A program made the position numbers and the translations under genes. From Rheinheimera lutimaris (GTDB lineage Bacteria > Pseudomonadota > Gammaproteobacteria > Enterobacterales > Alteromonadaceae), in the NCBI RefSeq assembly GCF_013283795.1, contig NZ_JABSOD010000014.1, positions 28,711-92,710 on the forward strand: a stretch of DNA of 64,000 nucleotides. Direction: 5' to 3'. Every line of letters starts with the position of its first letter. Position 1 is the first letter of the stretch. A model generated the notes under the pieces. That model was not told the DNA's origin, searched no databases, and saw only the letters and a program-made list of their open reading frames with translations. Below are positions 16,829 to 25,909 of this stretch, piece by piece.

Positions 16829-18445
16829 ATGAAACTAACCGTCAGCTCCGCCCTGCTGCTGCTCTCTGCCGGATATGTCCGGGCAGAGTGTCAGGCCGTG
16901 GCTGATAATCAGTTTCTGGTCAACGAGTCTGACGTCACCATACATAGCGTCACTTACAGCCCCAATAATGTATTTGACGTGACCGACAAAGATTCTTTCT
17001 GGTTGCATGAGTTCGCTAACTATACCCATACCGTTACCCGCGAGTCTGTGCTGGCAGATGATTTACTGTTTCAGGCGGGCGATAAACTGCATCTGGACGA
17101 TTTAGCTGAAACAGAACGTTTACTTCGCAGCCGGCGCTACCTGCGCGAAGCTGAGGTACGCATCAGCCATTATTGCGCTGACAGCAACAGCGTTATTGTT
17201 AATGTTGCCACCTGGGATAACTGGTCGTTGCTGCCCACACTGGACTTTTCCAGTGAAGGCGGACGCAGCAAAAGTGCTATCGGCTTTGAAGAAGATAACC
17301 TGCTTGGCACCGGTAACCGCCTGAATCTGGAATATAAACATGAAAGTGAGCGCACCGGGTTAGGTTTTATGTTCTTCTCGCCAAATATGTTTGGCAGCTT
17401 CTGGAACAGTGCACTGGGCTACAGCAAAAACAGTGACGGCAACAACTATCAGCTCAGTATAAACCGGCCATTTTACCGCTTAGCGTCTCCGTGGGCATTA
17501 GGCTTTGAAATTAACCGCGTGTCAGAAGATATTATTGAATATGATGCCGGCGACGAATATAACCGGTACCAGCGCCAGCATAATCATGCCAAAGCCGAAT
17601 TTGGTTATAAGCTGAATTTCAGCAGTAATAATATCCACCGTTTAAAAGCTGCATTCGAACTGGATAACTTCAAGTTCTATGAAATCAGCGACACTTTATT
17701 CGGCGCACCGGAGAACCGCAATTTAACCGGCTACTGGCTGGAGTATGAGTTTGTTCAGGCAGATTACAAAAAACTATTTAATATCCAATCATTTAACCGC
17801 ACAGAAGATTTTAACTTTGGTTGGCAGCTCAATGCCCGGCTGGGACAGCACAGCAAAGCACTTGGTGCGGATGTCAATGCGATATTCTGGCAGCTTAGTG
17901 CAGCAAAAAACTGGCAACTGGCAAATGATCTTTGGTTGCTCTCTGACGTCAGCTGGACACAACGCGAGTTTGAACAAACCCAGTATTTATTCAGCACGCA
18001 TTGGCAATTGGTGAAGCAGCTCGGTGATTACAGCAGCCTGGTCGGTAAGCTGGCGCTGGATAAAGGCGAAAACCTGTTTCGTGATGAGCCGCTGTATATC
18101 GGCGGCGATGATCAGCTTCGCGCTTATCCGGAGTATTTTCGCGGTGGCGAAGCCCGCACAGTTGTCACGGCGGAATATCGCCATTTTACCGACTGGTCAC
18201 TGTGGCAGCTGCTGGATGTCGCTTTTGCCGGTTATCTGGATGCCGGCAAAATCTGGCAAACCGATGAGCAGGACGCCAATACGTCCTCCGGGGGAACCCT
18301 GGTTGGCTTAGGGGCCGGTGTACGCTTGCTGTCAAATCACTCCAGCCGCGGTACGATGCTCCATATGGACATCACTAAAGCACTCACTGACAACGACAAT
18401 CTGAACTCTGTTGAATTCCGGGTTACTGCCACTAAGACCTTCTGA
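16829..18445 (+). CDS. Omp85-superfamily outer-membrane protein with one POTRA domain
   Basis: The protein has 538 residues. A signal peptide (residues 1-19, ending GYVRA before ECQ) precedes an N-terminal soluble part. That part contains a POTRA-like unit at about 70-130 (TRESVLADDLLFQAGDKL, then LAETERLLRSRRYLREAEVR and VIVNVATWDNWSL). A beta-barrel of about 16 strands follows. The late GGDDQLRAYPEYFRGGEARTV stretch corresponds to the VRGY/F loop of Omp85 proteins that lies inside the barrel. The C-terminus ends in TKTF, with terminal Phe. Family members insert or translocate proteins or lipids (BamA, TamA, ShlB types). With one POTRA and no adjacent secreted partner it is not BamA; the substrate is unknown. 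Its stop lies immediately before the mutM stop (convergent). Confidence 0.82.
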   Translation: MKLTVSSALLLLSAGYVRAECQAVADNQFLVNESDVTIHSVTYSPNNVFDVTDKDSFWLHEFANYTHTVTRESVLADDLLFQAGDKLHLDDLAETERLLRSRRYLREAEVRISHYCADSNSVIVNVATWDNWSLLPTLDFSSEGGRSKSAIGFEEDNLLGTGNRLNLEYKHESERTGLGFMFFSPNMFGSFWNSALGYSKNSDGNNYQLSINRPFYRLASPWALGFEINRVSEDIIEYDAGDEYNRYQRQHNHAKAEFGYKLNFSSNNIHRLKAAFELDNFKFYEISDTLFGAPENRNLTGYWLEYEFVQADYKKLFNIQSFNRTEDFNFGWQLNARLGQHSKALGADVNAIFWQLSAAKNWQLANDLWLLSDVSWTQREFEQTQYLFSTHWQLVKQLGDYSSLVGKLALDKGENLFRDEPLYIGGDDQLRAYPEYFRGGEARTVVTAEYRHFTDWSLWQLLDVAFAGYLDAGKIWQTDEQDANTSSGGTLVGLGAGVRLLSNHSSRGTMLHMDITKALTDNDNLNSVEFRVTATKTF

Positions 18446-18446
18446 G

Positions 18447-19256
18447 TTACTGCTGACAACTGGCACAGAATACGGTGCTGCGCTGCCCCAGACGGATTTC
18501 CGTCAGGTTTTTACTACAACTGACACAAGGCTGGCCACCACGACCATACACCAGTAACTGCTGGGCAAAATAGCCGGGCTTACCATCGGCCTGGCTGAAA
18601 TCTTTTAACGTGGTACCACCTTGTTTAATGGCTGCAGCCAAGGTGTCTTTAATCACCGGCAGCAGTTTTGCTAACTGCTGCGGGGTTACTGCTTTGGCGG
18701 GTTTAGACGGCAAAATACCGGCTTTAAACAGCGCTTCGTTGGCATAGATATTCCCCACCCCCACCACGACGTGGTTATCCATCAGCACCAGTTTTACCGC
18801 GCTACCGCGTTTGGCAAAAGCGGCTGTTAAATGCGCAAGGTTAAAATTATCACTCAGTGGCTCCGGGCCTAAACTGGCCAGTAACGGGTGCACTTCACCT
18901 TTTTGCTGCCACAACACCGCACCAAAACGGCGGGTATCGTTTAATCTAAGTGCCATACCACTGGCTAACACTAAATCAATATGGTCATGTTTGGTTGCCG
19001 GCGTACCAGAAGGGATAACCTTTAAATGGCCGGACATCCCCAGGTGCAGAATAATATCGCCCCGTGGCAGCTGAATAAGCAAATACTTAGCGCGGCGGGT
19101 AACGGATAATACCGGCTGGTTGGTTTGCGCTAATACCTCATCCGGTACCCACCAACGTAACTGACGCTGGCGTGCAATCACCTTAACTAACTGCTGATTT
19201 TCCAGGTATGGGCTAATGCCCTGGCGCGACACTTCAACTTCAGGTAATTCAGGCAC
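18447..19256 (-). CDS. mutM: Formamidopyrimidine-DNA glycosylase (Fpg/MutM)
   Basis: This is a base-excision repair enzyme that removes 8-oxoguanine and formamidopyrimidines and cleaves the abasic site. At 269 residues it has the usual length. The N-terminus MPELPEVEV supplies the catalytic Pro (after Met removal) and Glu. LGMSGHLKV holds the conserved Lys. [16 protein letters not shown] is the helix-two-turn-helix region. The C-terminal [10 protein letters not shown]...CASCQQ is the zinc finger with its four cysteines and the Arg of the lesion-recognition loop. All are intact. The 160-residue membrane protein gene ends two bases upstream, so the two form an operon. Confidence 0.97.
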   Translation of the reverse strand: MPELPEVEVSRQGISPYLENQQLVKVIARQRQLRWWVPDEVLAQTNQPVLSVTRRAKYLLIQLPRGDIILHLGMSGHLKVIPSGTPATKHDHIDLVLASGMALRLNDTRRFGAVLWQQKGEVHPLLASLGPEPLSDNFNLAHLTAAFAKRGSAVKLVLMDNHVVVGVGNIYANEALFKAGILPSKPAKAVTPQQLAKLLPVIKDTLAAAIKQGGTTLKDFSQADGKPGYFAQQLLVYGRGGQPCVSCSKNLTEIRLGQRSTVFCASCQQ

Positions 19257-19258
19257 GG

Positions 19259-19741
19259 TTACTCCGCCGTATCAATTAAAAACAATTGTGCGGCCTGCGA
19301 TGCCGTTAACTGATAAAACTGGCTTTGCCCGGCCTGCTGTAATAAAAACCGGCCATCATGGCTGCCAGAGGCCGGATACAATAACCAAATCAGCGGCGCA
19401 TTTTGCCCCACCAACTGCACACTGGCCTGGGCTACCGGCACACGGCTTTTATCCGCTGCTACTGTAACCGGTGTCAGTAAGCTGTGTTGCCAGGCAAGTG
19501 CCAGCTGTGCTGCGTCTACCGGTTTTTGCAGCGCTGGCTGCAACTGCCATTGTGGCCCTGCTTTAATTAAGCGTTGGTTAGCAAAGGCGACCATCAGCAG
19601 CTCAGTATCAAGCGGGATCAGCCGATGCTCCGGCGTATTTAATTGCTGCAATCGCTGCGGTATGCCGTACAGAGCAAACATCAGGATCAACACCGCGAAA
19701 ATAAGCACGTTATTCCAGTTACGACGGGACAGTTTTATCAT
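19259..19741 (-). CDS. Conserved-looking membrane-anchored protein upstream of mutM
   Basis: Function not recognised. The 160 residues have one membrane segment at about 11-27 ([17 protein letters not shown]) and a mainly beta, Gln/Leu-rich domain outside. The next residues ([21 protein letters not shown], then [20 protein letters not shown]) look like a compact globular fold. The gene ends two bases before mutM and starts 90 bases beyond the rpmG terminator, so it likely heads a two-gene transcript with mutM. Similar short proteins in this position are familiar as hypothetical proteins of marine gammaproteobacteria. There is no catalytic motif to interpret. Confidence 0.65.
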   Translation of the reverse strand: MIKLSRRNWNNVLIFAVLILMFALYGIPQRLQQLNTPEHRLIPLDTELLMVAFANQRLIKAGPQWQLQPALQKPVDAAQLALAWQHSLLTPVTVAADKSRVPVAQASVQLVGQNAPLIWLLYPASGSHDGRFLLQQAGQSQFYQLTASQAAQLFLIDTAE

Positions 19742-19790
19742 GATAATACCTGTCAGTAAGATGACGCGGCATAGTAACTCAGGCAGGCTT

Positions 19791-19822
19791 TAAAAAGCAA
19801 AAACCCGGCGTTGGCCGGGTTT
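19791..19822 (-). terminator. Intrinsic terminator of rpmBG
   Basis: AAACCCGGC and GCCGGGTTT pair perfectly around a GTTG loop (19801-19822). On the minus strand the stem is followed by TTTTTGCTTTTT. It lies just downstream of the rpmG stop codon. Confidence 0.88.
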
Positions 19823-19832
19823 CTGTGTTCGA

Positions 19833-19988
19833 TTACTTGATTTTCGCTTCTTTGAAAATCACATGCTTGCGCACTTTAGGATCGAACTTTTTGATTTCCA
19901 TCTTTTCTGGCATGGTGCGCTTGTTCTTCGTAGTTGTATAGAAGAAACCAGTGCCTGCAGAAGAGACTAAACGGATTTTATCGCGCAT
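19833..19988 (-). CDS. rpmG: 50S ribosomal protein L33
   Basis: The product has 51 residues: [20 protein letters not shown], then [20 protein letters not shown] and [11 protein letters not shown]. This is the exact pattern of the cysteine-free L33 of proteobacteria, a small basic protein of the large ribosomal subunit near the E site. Absence of the CxxC pairs marks it as the zinc-independent form. It lies 11 bases behind rpmB, the standard order, and is followed by a strong intrinsic terminator. Confidence 0.97.
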   Translation of the reverse strand: MRDKIRLVSSAGTGFFYTTTKNKRTMPEKMEIKKFDPKVRKHVIFKEAKIK

Positions 19989-19999
19989 TTTTTATTTCC

Positions 20000-20236
20000 T
20001 TACACCTTGTGACCGTTAGCACGCACTTCGGCTAATACCGCATCGATACCTTTCTTATCGATGATGCGCATACCACGGGTAGAAGTACGTAATGTAACAA
20101 AACGGTTTTCACTTTCAACCCAGAAACGGTGAGTTTGCAGGTTAGGCAGGAAACGGCGCTTAGTAGCATTGTTGGCGTGTGAACGACGGTTACCCACCAT
20201 CGGACCTTTACCAGTTACTTGGCACACTCTAGACAT
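20000..20236 (-). CDS. rpmB: 50S ribosomal protein L28
   Basis: The 78-residue product has the usual length for proteobacterial L28. It begins [20 protein letters not shown] and continues [20 protein letters not shown], the family hallmark, ending RANGHKV. The zinc-type CxxC pairs of some L28 proteins are absent. It is the first gene of the rpmBG transcript, behind a well-formed promoter at 20321-20349. Confidence 0.97.
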   Translation of the reverse strand: MSRVCQVTGKGPMVGNRRSHANNATKRRFLPNLQTHRFWVESENRFVTLRTSTRGMRIIDKKGIDAVLAEVRANGHKV

Positions 20237-20320
20237 GTCAATAGTTCTCCAAAATTACATCAGCTCGAGCTGTCATCACCCTTCCGGCCAAGAAGGTTGC
20301 CCCAAAACAAGAGGGCGCAA

Positions 20321-20349
20321 TTTATACACGAATAAGCCGCCTTATTCAA
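20321..20349 (-). promoter_or_regulatory. rpmBG promoter
   Basis: On the minus strand TTGAAT (complement of 20344-20349) and TATAAA (complement of 20321-20326) are separated by 17 bases. A GC-rich discriminator (TTGCGCCC) follows, typical of growth-rate-controlled ribosomal promoters. The leader is about 75 bases. Confidence 0.65.
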
Positions 20350-20400
20350 GCGAAATCTTTCGCCCGCGCGCAGAGATCCGGCAAGGATCCCTGCAGATCT

Positions 20401-21075
20401 TCACAGCCAGCCACGCTCAGCAAAGGAGATCACATCAGCATCGCCCACTATAAAGTGATCCAATACCTTGATATCTACCAACATTAGCGCCTGAACTAAG
20501 CGTTCAGTAATCGCTTTGTCCGCCCGGCTGGGCTCGGCCACGCCGGATGGATGATTGTGCGCCAGAATAACAGCGGCGGCATTATGCGCTAAAGCCTGCT
20601 GAACTACAATACGCGGATACACCGGCGACGCATCTATCGTGCCGGAAAACAGCGGTTCGGCTTTAATCAGCCGGTGCTGGCTGTCTAAATACAGCAGTAA
20701 AAATACCTCGCGCTGTTCACCACTGATAGCATGTTGCAAATAACGCTTTACGGTACCGGGATCGTTAAAAACAGTATCGCGTTGTATCTGCTGCTGTAAA
20801 TAGCGTTTACTCAGCTCCAGCACCGCCTGTAACTGCACAAACTTAGCCTCGCCCAAGCCTTTGGCCGAACAAAAATCAGCCTGGCTGGCACCAAGCAGAC
20901 GCCGTAACGAACCAAACTGATTTAATAATTGCCTTGCCAGTGTTACTGCATCTGTGCCGGCAATACCGGTGCGCAGAAAAATCGCCAGCAGCTCGGCGTC
21001 TGACAGCGCCATCGCGCCTCTGTCGAGCAGTTTTTCCCGTGGCCGCTCCGTGGCGGGCCAGTGACGAATACTCAT
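20401..21075 (-). CDS. radC: RadC family protein (JAB/MPN-like)
   Basis: From the ATG at 21075 ([20 protein letters not shown]) the product has 224 residues, the family length; the longer open frame upstream is not needed. The N-terminal helix-hairpin-helix part ([34 protein letters not shown]) is followed by the RadC/JAMM-like domain. That domain carries [15 protein letters not shown] and the metal-binding HNHPSG followed by D at the SRAD motif. The motif set predicts a metalloprotease-like fold, but the role in DNA metabolism is unsettled, since the original radC mutation was later placed in recG. It is divergent from coaBC with 82 bases between. Confidence 0.95.
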   Translation of the reverse strand: MSIRHWPATERPREKLLDRGAMALSDAELLAIFLRTGIAGTDAVTLARQLLNQFGSLRRLLGASQADFCSAKGLGEAKFVQLQAVLELSKRYLQQQIQRDTVFNDPGTVKRYLQHAISGEQREVFLLLYLDSQHRLIKAEPLFSGTIDASPVYPRIVVQQALAHNAAAVILAHNHPSGVAEPSRADKAITERLVQALMLVDIKVLDHFIVGDADVISFAERGWL

Positions 21076-21157
21076 GCAATCACTCCCTGAATTGATGCTG
21101 AATTTGTGTTTCCATGCTATCTTAGCGCCAGTTTTTTCCACTTCCGGTGGCTCTGTT

Positions 21158-22369
21158 ATGCAGCAAACGCTTGCCAATAAACGTATTTTACTGGGTATCA
21201 GCGGCGGTATTGCCGCCTATAAAAGTGCAGACTTAGTGCGCCGCTTAAAAGAGCGTGGCGCCGATGTGCGGGTTATTTTAACCGACGCCGCCCAGCACTT
21301 TATTACGCCACTAACGTTACAGGCCCTATCCGGCAACCCGGTAAGTACCAGTTTGCTCGACCCGGCCGCCGAAGCTGCCATGGGCCATATCGAACTGGCC
21401 AAATGGGCCGACATCATCTTAATTGCCCCGGCCAGTGCCGACGTTATCGCCCGCATGGCGCATGGTTTAGCCAACGACTTACTCACTACTTGTGTGTTAG
21501 CCACGGCTGCCCCGGTTGCGGTGGCGCCGGCAATGAACCAACAGATGTATAAAAACATAGCCACTTCGCAGAATTTAGCCACACTTACAGCACATAATTT
21601 TTACATTTACGGCCCGGGAGTTGGTGATCAGGCCTGTGGTGATACCGGTGCAGGCCGCATGCTTGAGCCATTACAGCTGGTTAGCGCGCTAGAAGAACAT
21701 TTTTCAGCTGAACAGCAACTTAATAACATTAAAATTACAATCACTGCCGGCCCCACCCGTGAAGCCATCGACCCCGTGCGTTATATCTCTAACCACAGCT
21801 CGGGCAAAATGGGCTTTGCTTTAGCCGCTGCCGCTGTAGCTATGGGTGCCGACGTTACGCTGATCAGCGGCCCGGTGCAGTTAGCCACGCCCATTGGCGT
21901 AAAGCGTATTGATGTGACCACAGCACAGCAGATGCACGACGCTGCATTGGCACAAGCGACACAGAGCGATATTTTTATTGGTTGCGCGGCCGTAGCCGAT
22001 TATCGCGTAGCAGAGGTTGCCGGCGAGAAAATGAAGAAGAAAGCCGACAGCGCTCTTGAGCTGAAGCTGGTGCAAAACCCGGATATTATCGCCAGCGTAG
22101 CGGCCCTTACTGCAAAGCGGCCATTCACCGTGGGTTTTGCCGCTGAAACGCAAAACCTGCTGCAGTACGCCAAAGATAAGCTGGCTCGCAAAAAACTGGA
22201 CTTAATTTGTGCGAATGACGTATCCGGCACAGCCCTGGGTTTTAACAGTGATCATAATGCTGTCACCCTGGTGTGGCAGCATGGCGAGCAAGCATTAGCG
22301 CCGCAGCCTAAAGCTGAGTTAGCCAAAGCCATATTGCAGCATATTTATGCTCAATTTTCTGCCAACTGA
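21158..22369 (+). CDS. coaBC: Bifunctional phosphopantothenoylcysteine decarboxylase / phosphopantothenate-cysteine ligase
   Basis: The product catalyses two steps of coenzyme A synthesis: joining cysteine to 4'-phosphopantothenate (CTP-dependent) and decarboxylating the product (FMN-dependent). The ATG at 21158 gives 404 residues, the usual length. The N-terminal CoaC flavodomain shows [20 protein letters not shown], the substrate-binding PAMNQQMY and the catalytic Cys in [15 protein letters not shown]. The C-terminal CoaB domain (from about 190) has [20 protein letters not shown] and VGFAAET. Neighbouring dut and slmA are in the classic gammaproteobacterial order. Confidence 0.97.
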   Translation: MQQTLANKRILLGISGGIAAYKSADLVRRLKERGADVRVILTDAAQHFITPLTLQALSGNPVSTSLLDPAAEAAMGHIELAKWADIILIAPASADVIARMAHGLANDLLTTCVLATAAPVAVAPAMNQQMYKNIATSQNLATLTAHNFYIYGPGVGDQACGDTGAGRMLEPLQLVSALEEHFSAEQQLNNIKITITAGPTREAIDPVRYISNHSSGKMGFALAAAAVAMGADVTLISGPVQLATPIGVKRIDVTTAQQMHDAALAQATQSDIFIGCAAVADYRVAEVAGEKMKKKADSALELKLVQNPDIIASVAALTAKRPFTVGFAAETQNLLQYAKDKLARKKLDLICANDVSGTALGFNSDHNAVTLVWQHGEQALAPQPKAELAKAILQHIYAQFSAN

Positions 22370-22416
22370 TTATCGTCAACATACTAATTGTCATTAAAAT
22401 AAGAGTTAAGCCGTAA

Positions 22417-22875
22417 ATGAAAAAAGCCATTGATTTAAAAATCCTTGACCCGCGTATTGGTACAGAGTTTCCGCTACCGGCGTATGCCACACCGGGCTCT
22501 GCCGGCTTAGACCTGCGTGCTTGCTTAGATAGCACGCTAAACCTGGCGCCGGGTGAAACTACCTTAATTCCAACCGGTTTATCGATTTTTATCGGCGACG
22601 CTAATTTGTGCGCCACCATCCTGCCCCGTTCCGGCCTGGGCCATAAGCACGGCATAGTGCTGGGTAACCTGGTGGGCTTAATTGACTCGGATTATCAGGG
22701 GCCGTTAATGGTATCGATGTGGAACCGTGGCAGTGACAGCTTTACCATTGAGCCGGGCGACCGCATTGCCCAACTGGTTTTTATGCCGGTAGTGCAGGCC
22801 GAATTTAATATTGTTGACAGCTTTGAGCAGACAGCGCGAGGCGAAGGTGGTTTCGGCCATTCCGGCAAAGCATAA
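22417..22875 (+). CDS. dut: dUTP diphosphatase
   Basis: The product hydrolyses dUTP to dUMP and pyrophosphate, keeping uracil out of DNA and feeding thymidylate synthesis. At 152 residues it has the trimeric dUTPase length. The five motifs are visible: AGLDLRA (1), [10 protein letters not shown] (2), [13 protein letters not shown] (3), [13 protein letters not shown] (4) and the C-terminal [10 protein letters not shown] (5). It lies 47 bases after coaBC, and a structured repeat separates it from slmA. Confidence 0.97.
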   Translation: MKKAIDLKILDPRIGTEFPLPAYATPGSAGLDLRACLDSTLNLAPGETTLIPTGLSIFIGDANLCATILPRSGLGHKHGIVLGNLVGLIDSDYQGPLMVSMWNRGSDSFTIEPGDRIAQLVFMPVVQAEFNIVDSFEQTARGEGGFGHSGKA

Positions 22876-22909
22876 TTAGTATAAAGCACCGTTTTACCTG
22901 GCGCCGAAG

Positions 22910-23004
22910 GCCGGTGTACTTATGCAGCAGCGGCATGGATGCCGCGGAGCCTGAGAGGGCACAGGGATGTGATCCTTGAAGGCGGCGAAATAAGTATTTC
23001 CGGC
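22910..23004 (+). repeat. Structured hairpin repeat, copy A (dut-slmA gap)
   Basis: This 95-base element has outer arms GCCGGTGTACTTAT and ATAAGTATTTCCGGC that are complementary. They surround a core shared with two further copies (23670-23774, 24238-24350). The core holds the small palindrome GCGGCATGGATGCCGC and the stretch GAGAGGGCACAGGGATGTGA then TCCTTGAAG. An inner helix GCCT/AGGC here replaces GGCT/AGCC of the other copies, a compensatory change. It falls wholly between dut and the true slmA start. Confidence 0.8.
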
Positions 23005-23052
23005 TGCAGGCGCCTGCACCAGACTCTAAGTTACTTTTTTACAGGACACGCA

Positions 23053-23643
23053 ATGCCGGCACCACGCAGTACAAACCGCAAAGAAGATATTCTGCAAGCC
23101 CTAGCCGCTATGCTGCAAAGCAATAACGGCCAGCGTATTACCACGGCCGCACTGGCAGAAAAAGTCGGTGTTTCTGAGGCTGCGCTGTACCGGCATTTTC
23201 CCAGCAAAGCGCGGATGTTTGAAGGCTTAATCGAGTTTATTGAAGACACGCTGTTATCGCGCATTAACGTAATACTGGACGAGCATAAAGACACGGCCAG
23301 CCGCACTGAGCTGATTCTGCAGCTGATATTGGTGTTTGCCGAGCGCAACCCGGGCATTTGCCGCATACTTACCGGTGATGCACTGCAGGGCGAGCAGGAA
23401 CGCTTACAAGAGCGGGTAGCGCAGTTGTTTGAAAAGCTGGAAACCCAGTTAAAGCAATGTCTGCGCGAGCGTAAGCTACGTGAGGGTAAAGGCTTTAATA
23501 TTGACGAAGGCGAGCTGGCTAACCTGCTGTTGGCCACGGTAGAGGGTAAACTCAGTCAGTTTGTCCGCTCGGGTTTCACCCGTTTGCCAACCCAGCACTG
23601 GGCTAATCAGTGGGGATTACTGCAACAGACACTGTTTGGTTAA
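23053..23643 (+). CDS. slmA: Nucleoid occlusion factor SlmA (TetR family)
   Basis: The product binds SlmA sites on the chromosome and blocks FtsZ polymerisation over the nucleoid. The ATG at 23053 gives 196 residues, matching the family. An in-frame extension upstream would read through the repeat element and is rejected. The N-terminal HTH is [20 protein letters not shown] followed by [18 protein letters not shown], the SlmA-specific form of the TetR HTH. The C-terminal helical domain contains [13 protein letters not shown] and ends [11 protein letters not shown]. It sits directly after dut, as in other gammaproteobacteria. Confidence 0.96.
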   Translation: MPAPRSTNRKEDILQALAAMLQSNNGQRITTAALAEKVGVSEAALYRHFPSKARMFEGLIEFIEDTLLSRINVILDEHKDTASRTELILQLILVFAERNPGICRILTGDALQGEQERLQERVAQLFEKLETQLKQCLRERKLREGKGFNIDEGELANLLLATVEGKLSQFVRSGFTRLPTQHWANQWGLLQQTLFG

Positions 23644-23669
23644 GCGACGCCGGGTCAGATGATAACGTC

Positions 23670-23774
23670 AGGGATTAGGCAATGCTTTCTTCGCCGGCTT
23701 CAAGGATCACATCCCTGTGCCCTCTCAGCCTGCGCGGCATCCATGCCGCTGCTACGAAAGCATGCCTAATCCCT
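23670..23774 (-). repeat. Structured hairpin repeat, copy B (slmA-dgkA gap)
   Basis: This is the same core as copy A in reverse orientation. The outer arms are unrelated in sequence to those of copy A but again complementary: GGGATTAGGCAATGCTTTC on the left and GAAAGCATGCCTAATCCC on the right, with one bulged base. The inner helix is GGCT/AGCC. It follows the slmA stop by about 25 bases and could act as a terminator for both flanking genes. Confidence 0.8.
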
Positions 23775-23815
23775 TCCTTAATTAACATTGCAAGAATTGG
23801 TCGGTCAGCAAAAAG

Positions 23816-24187
23816 CTAAACGAAGCGCTCATAAAGTGCAGCGCCCCATACCAGCGCCACTATTACTAAACTGACAAACACCGCCGCCGAACCCATATCT
23901 TTGGCACGGCCCGACAGCTCATGCCGCTCCAGGCCTACCCTGTCAGTAAGCGATTCAATAGCAGAGTTAAGCAACTCTACCACCAGCACTAAACACCATA
24001 CACTTACCAAAAGCGCAAACTGGCTGACAGAATTCGCCAGCCAGGCCGCTAACGGCACAGAAATAACAGCAAGGGTAGTTTCCTGACGAAAGGCTGATTC
24101 AAACTTCCAACTGGCAGCAAAGCCCTGCATTGAGCATTTTGCGGCTTTAATAATGCGGCCTAAACCGACACCGTTTGGCTTTAACAT
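23816..24187 (-). CDS. dgkA: Diacylglycerol kinase
   Basis: This trimeric inner-membrane enzyme phosphorylates diacylglycerol with ATP, recycling the diacylglycerol left by periplasmic glucan synthesis. At 123 residues with three membrane helices it has the standard size. The catalytic signature VVELLNSAIESLTDRVG is intact (ExxxN and AIE elements), and FRQE precedes the first helix with the conserved Glu. Structured repeats lie on both sides, in the gaps to slmA and pyrE. Confidence 0.95.
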   Translation of the reverse strand: MLKPNGVGLGRIIKAAKCSMQGFAASWKFESAFRQETTLAVISVPLAAWLANSVSQFALLVSVWCLVLVVELLNSAIESLTDRVGLERHELSGRAKDMGSAAVFVSLVIVALVWGAALYERFV

Positions 24188-24237
24188 TTTTGCTGTCCTT
24201 CATTGCTGTTGTGTATCGAGCTAAGGCCGAAGCATCA

Positions 24238-24350
24238 GGTACAGGGTCAGGTGTGCTTTCGGAACAGCGGCAAGGATGCCGAGCAGGCTGAGAGGGCACA
24301 GGGATGTGATCCTTGAAGCCGGTGCAGAAAGCATTTCCTGACACTGTACC
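24238..24350 (+). repeat. Structured hairpin repeat, copy C (dgkA-pyrE gap)
   Basis: The third copy is in plus orientation. The outer arms GGTACAGGGTCAGGTGTGCT and the closing TTCCTGACACTGTACC are again complementary and differ from those of copies A and B. The core keeps GAGAGGGCACAGGGATGTGA and TCCTTGAAGCC. The small palindrome reads CGGCAAGGATGCCG here. It lies downstream of pyrE and upstream of dgkA. Confidence 0.8.
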
Positions 24351-24372
24351 CTAATCTGCAGCCCAGTTGTCC

Positions 24373-25020
24373 TTACGCGTTGACCCCATACTGCGCCCGA
24401 TACGCTTTCACGGCTTCCAGATGCTGCGCCATTTCCGGCTTATCGGCTAAATAGCTGATTAAATCCGGCAGGCTGATAATAGAGATGACCTTAGTATTAA
24501 AATCACGCTCCACTTCCTGAATCGCCGACAGCTCACCCTGGCCGCGCTCTTGCCGGTCCAGTGCAATCAGTACACCGGTAAGCTCAGCGCCCTGTGCCTG
24601 AATTAACTGCATCGATTCGCGAATCGCCGTGCCGGCGGTAATGACATCGTCCACCAGCATAATGCGACCCTTTAGCGGCGAGCCAACTAAATTGCCGCCC
24701 TCGCCATGGGTTTTTGCTTCTTTGCGGTTAAAGCAGTACGGCACATCACGGTTATAATGATCCGCCAATGCTACCGCTGTAGTAGTAGCAATAGGAATAC
24801 CCTTATACGCCGGGCCAAACAGCACATCAAATTCAAGGCCACTGTCTTGCAACGCTGCAGCATAAAAACGGCCCAGCTTGGCTAAATCGCCGCCGCTGTT
24901 AAACAAGCCGGCATTAAAAAAGTACGGGCTGGTACGGCCGGATTTCAGCGTAAAACTGCCAAACTTAAGTACCTGGCGCGACAGCGCAAACTCAATAAAA
25001 TCAATTTGAAATTGTTTCAT
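24373..25020 (-). CDS. pyrE: Orotate phosphoribosyltransferase
   Basis: The product converts orotate and PRPP to orotidine 5'-phosphate in pyrimidine synthesis. It has 215 residues, the usual size. It contains the [20 protein letters not shown]-terminal segment, the flexible loop [12 protein letters not shown] and the PRPP-binding [18 protein letters not shown]. The gene follows rph with a 50-base gap in the same direction, the conserved rph-pyrE order in which pyrE expression depends on transcription through rph. I see no clear attenuator stem with T-run in that gap. Confidence 0.97.
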   Translation of the reverse strand: MKQFQIDFIEFALSRQVLKFGSFTLKSGRTSPYFFNAGLFNSGGDLAKLGRFYAAALQDSGLEFDVLFGPAYKGIPIATTTAVALADHYNRDVPYCFNRKEAKTHGEGGNLVGSPLKGRIMLVDDVITAGTAIRESMQLIQAQGAELTGVLIALDRQERGQGELSAIQEVERDFNTKVISIISLPDLISYLADKPEMAQHLEAVKAYRAQYGVNA

Positions 25021-25070
25021 AGCCTGATCTTTACCTTCAAAGATTATTACCTCAGAACCTTAAATCAGCC

Positions 25071-25784
25071 TTAAGCCAGCACGCGCTTTTGCTCGTCGAT
25101 AATTTCACGGATGGCATGCTTGCCTAAATCCATCATCTGCTGCATTTCTTCAAAGCTAAACGGCGCTTCTTCGGCCGTGCCCTGAATTTCAATCACTTTG
25201 CCGGTTTCGGTCATGACGATATTCATATCGGTTTCAGCGTTTGAATCTTCGGCATAATCTAAATCGGCCACCGCCGTACCTTTATAAATACCTACCGATA
25301 CCGCGGCTACCATAAAATTCAGCGGATTGGTTTTAATAATACCTTTAGCACGCATATGGTTAAGTGCATCAACTAAGGCCACACAAGCACCGGTAATAGA
25401 GGCAGTGCGGGTGCCGCCATCGGCCTGAATTACATCACAGTCGATAGTAATGGTATTTTCGCCCAACAGTTTTAAATCTACTGCCGTGCGCAGCGCACGG
25501 CCAATCAGGCGCTGAATTTCCATCGTGCGGCCACCTTGCTTACCGCGTGCCGCTTCGCGGTCATTACGGGTATGGGTAGCGCGTGGCAGCATGCCGTATT
25601 CGGCAGTGATCCAGCCCTTGCCCTGGCCTTTCATAAAACGCGGCACACCTTCAATTACGCTGGCGGTACAAATTACCTTGGTATTACCAAATTCAACCAA
25701 TACTGAGCCTTCAGCATGAGCGGTAAATTGACGGGTAAAAGTAAGGGGACGGATCTGACTGGCGGTTCTGCCACTTGGACGCAT
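25071..25784 (-). CDS. rph: Ribonuclease PH
   Basis: This phosphorolytic 3'-5' exoribonuclease trims tRNA precursors. The 237 residues match a full-length RNase PH, unlike the frameshifted allele of E. coli K-12. Motifs are the N-terminal [20 protein letters not shown], the substrate-binding Arg region [30 protein letters not shown], and the phosphate/metal site [19 protein letters not shown] and [20 protein letters not shown] precedes the ATG, and a TATAAT lies on the minus strand at 25816-25821. It is divergent from yicC, the common arrangement. Confidence 0.97.
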   Translation of the reverse strand: MRPSGRTASQIRPLTFTRQFTAHAEGSVLVEFGNTKVICTASVIEGVPRFMKGQGKGWITAEYGMLPRATHTRNDREAARGKQGGRTMEIQRLIGRALRTAVDLKLLGENTITIDCDVIQADGGTRTASITGACVALVDALNHMRAKGIIKTNPLNFMVAAVSVGIYKGTAVADLDYAEDSNAETDMNIVMTETGKVIEIQGTAEEAPFSFEEMQQMMDLGKHAIREIIDEQKRVLA

Positions 25785-25909
25785 AGCTGCACTCCTGAAA
25801 TTAACAATGGCGGTTATTATAGGGGCTAACGTTACTCAGAGCCATCAATTCGCCAAATTCGATTGCCCTGCGGTATACTCTGGTTTTATTTGTCGCCAGA
25901 GAGCCTTTT

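Noticed and set aside
22939..23052. In-frame N-terminal extension of SlmA by 38 residues
   Set aside because: It would be translated from the structured repeat copy A; the ATG at 23053 gives the exact family N-terminus and length.
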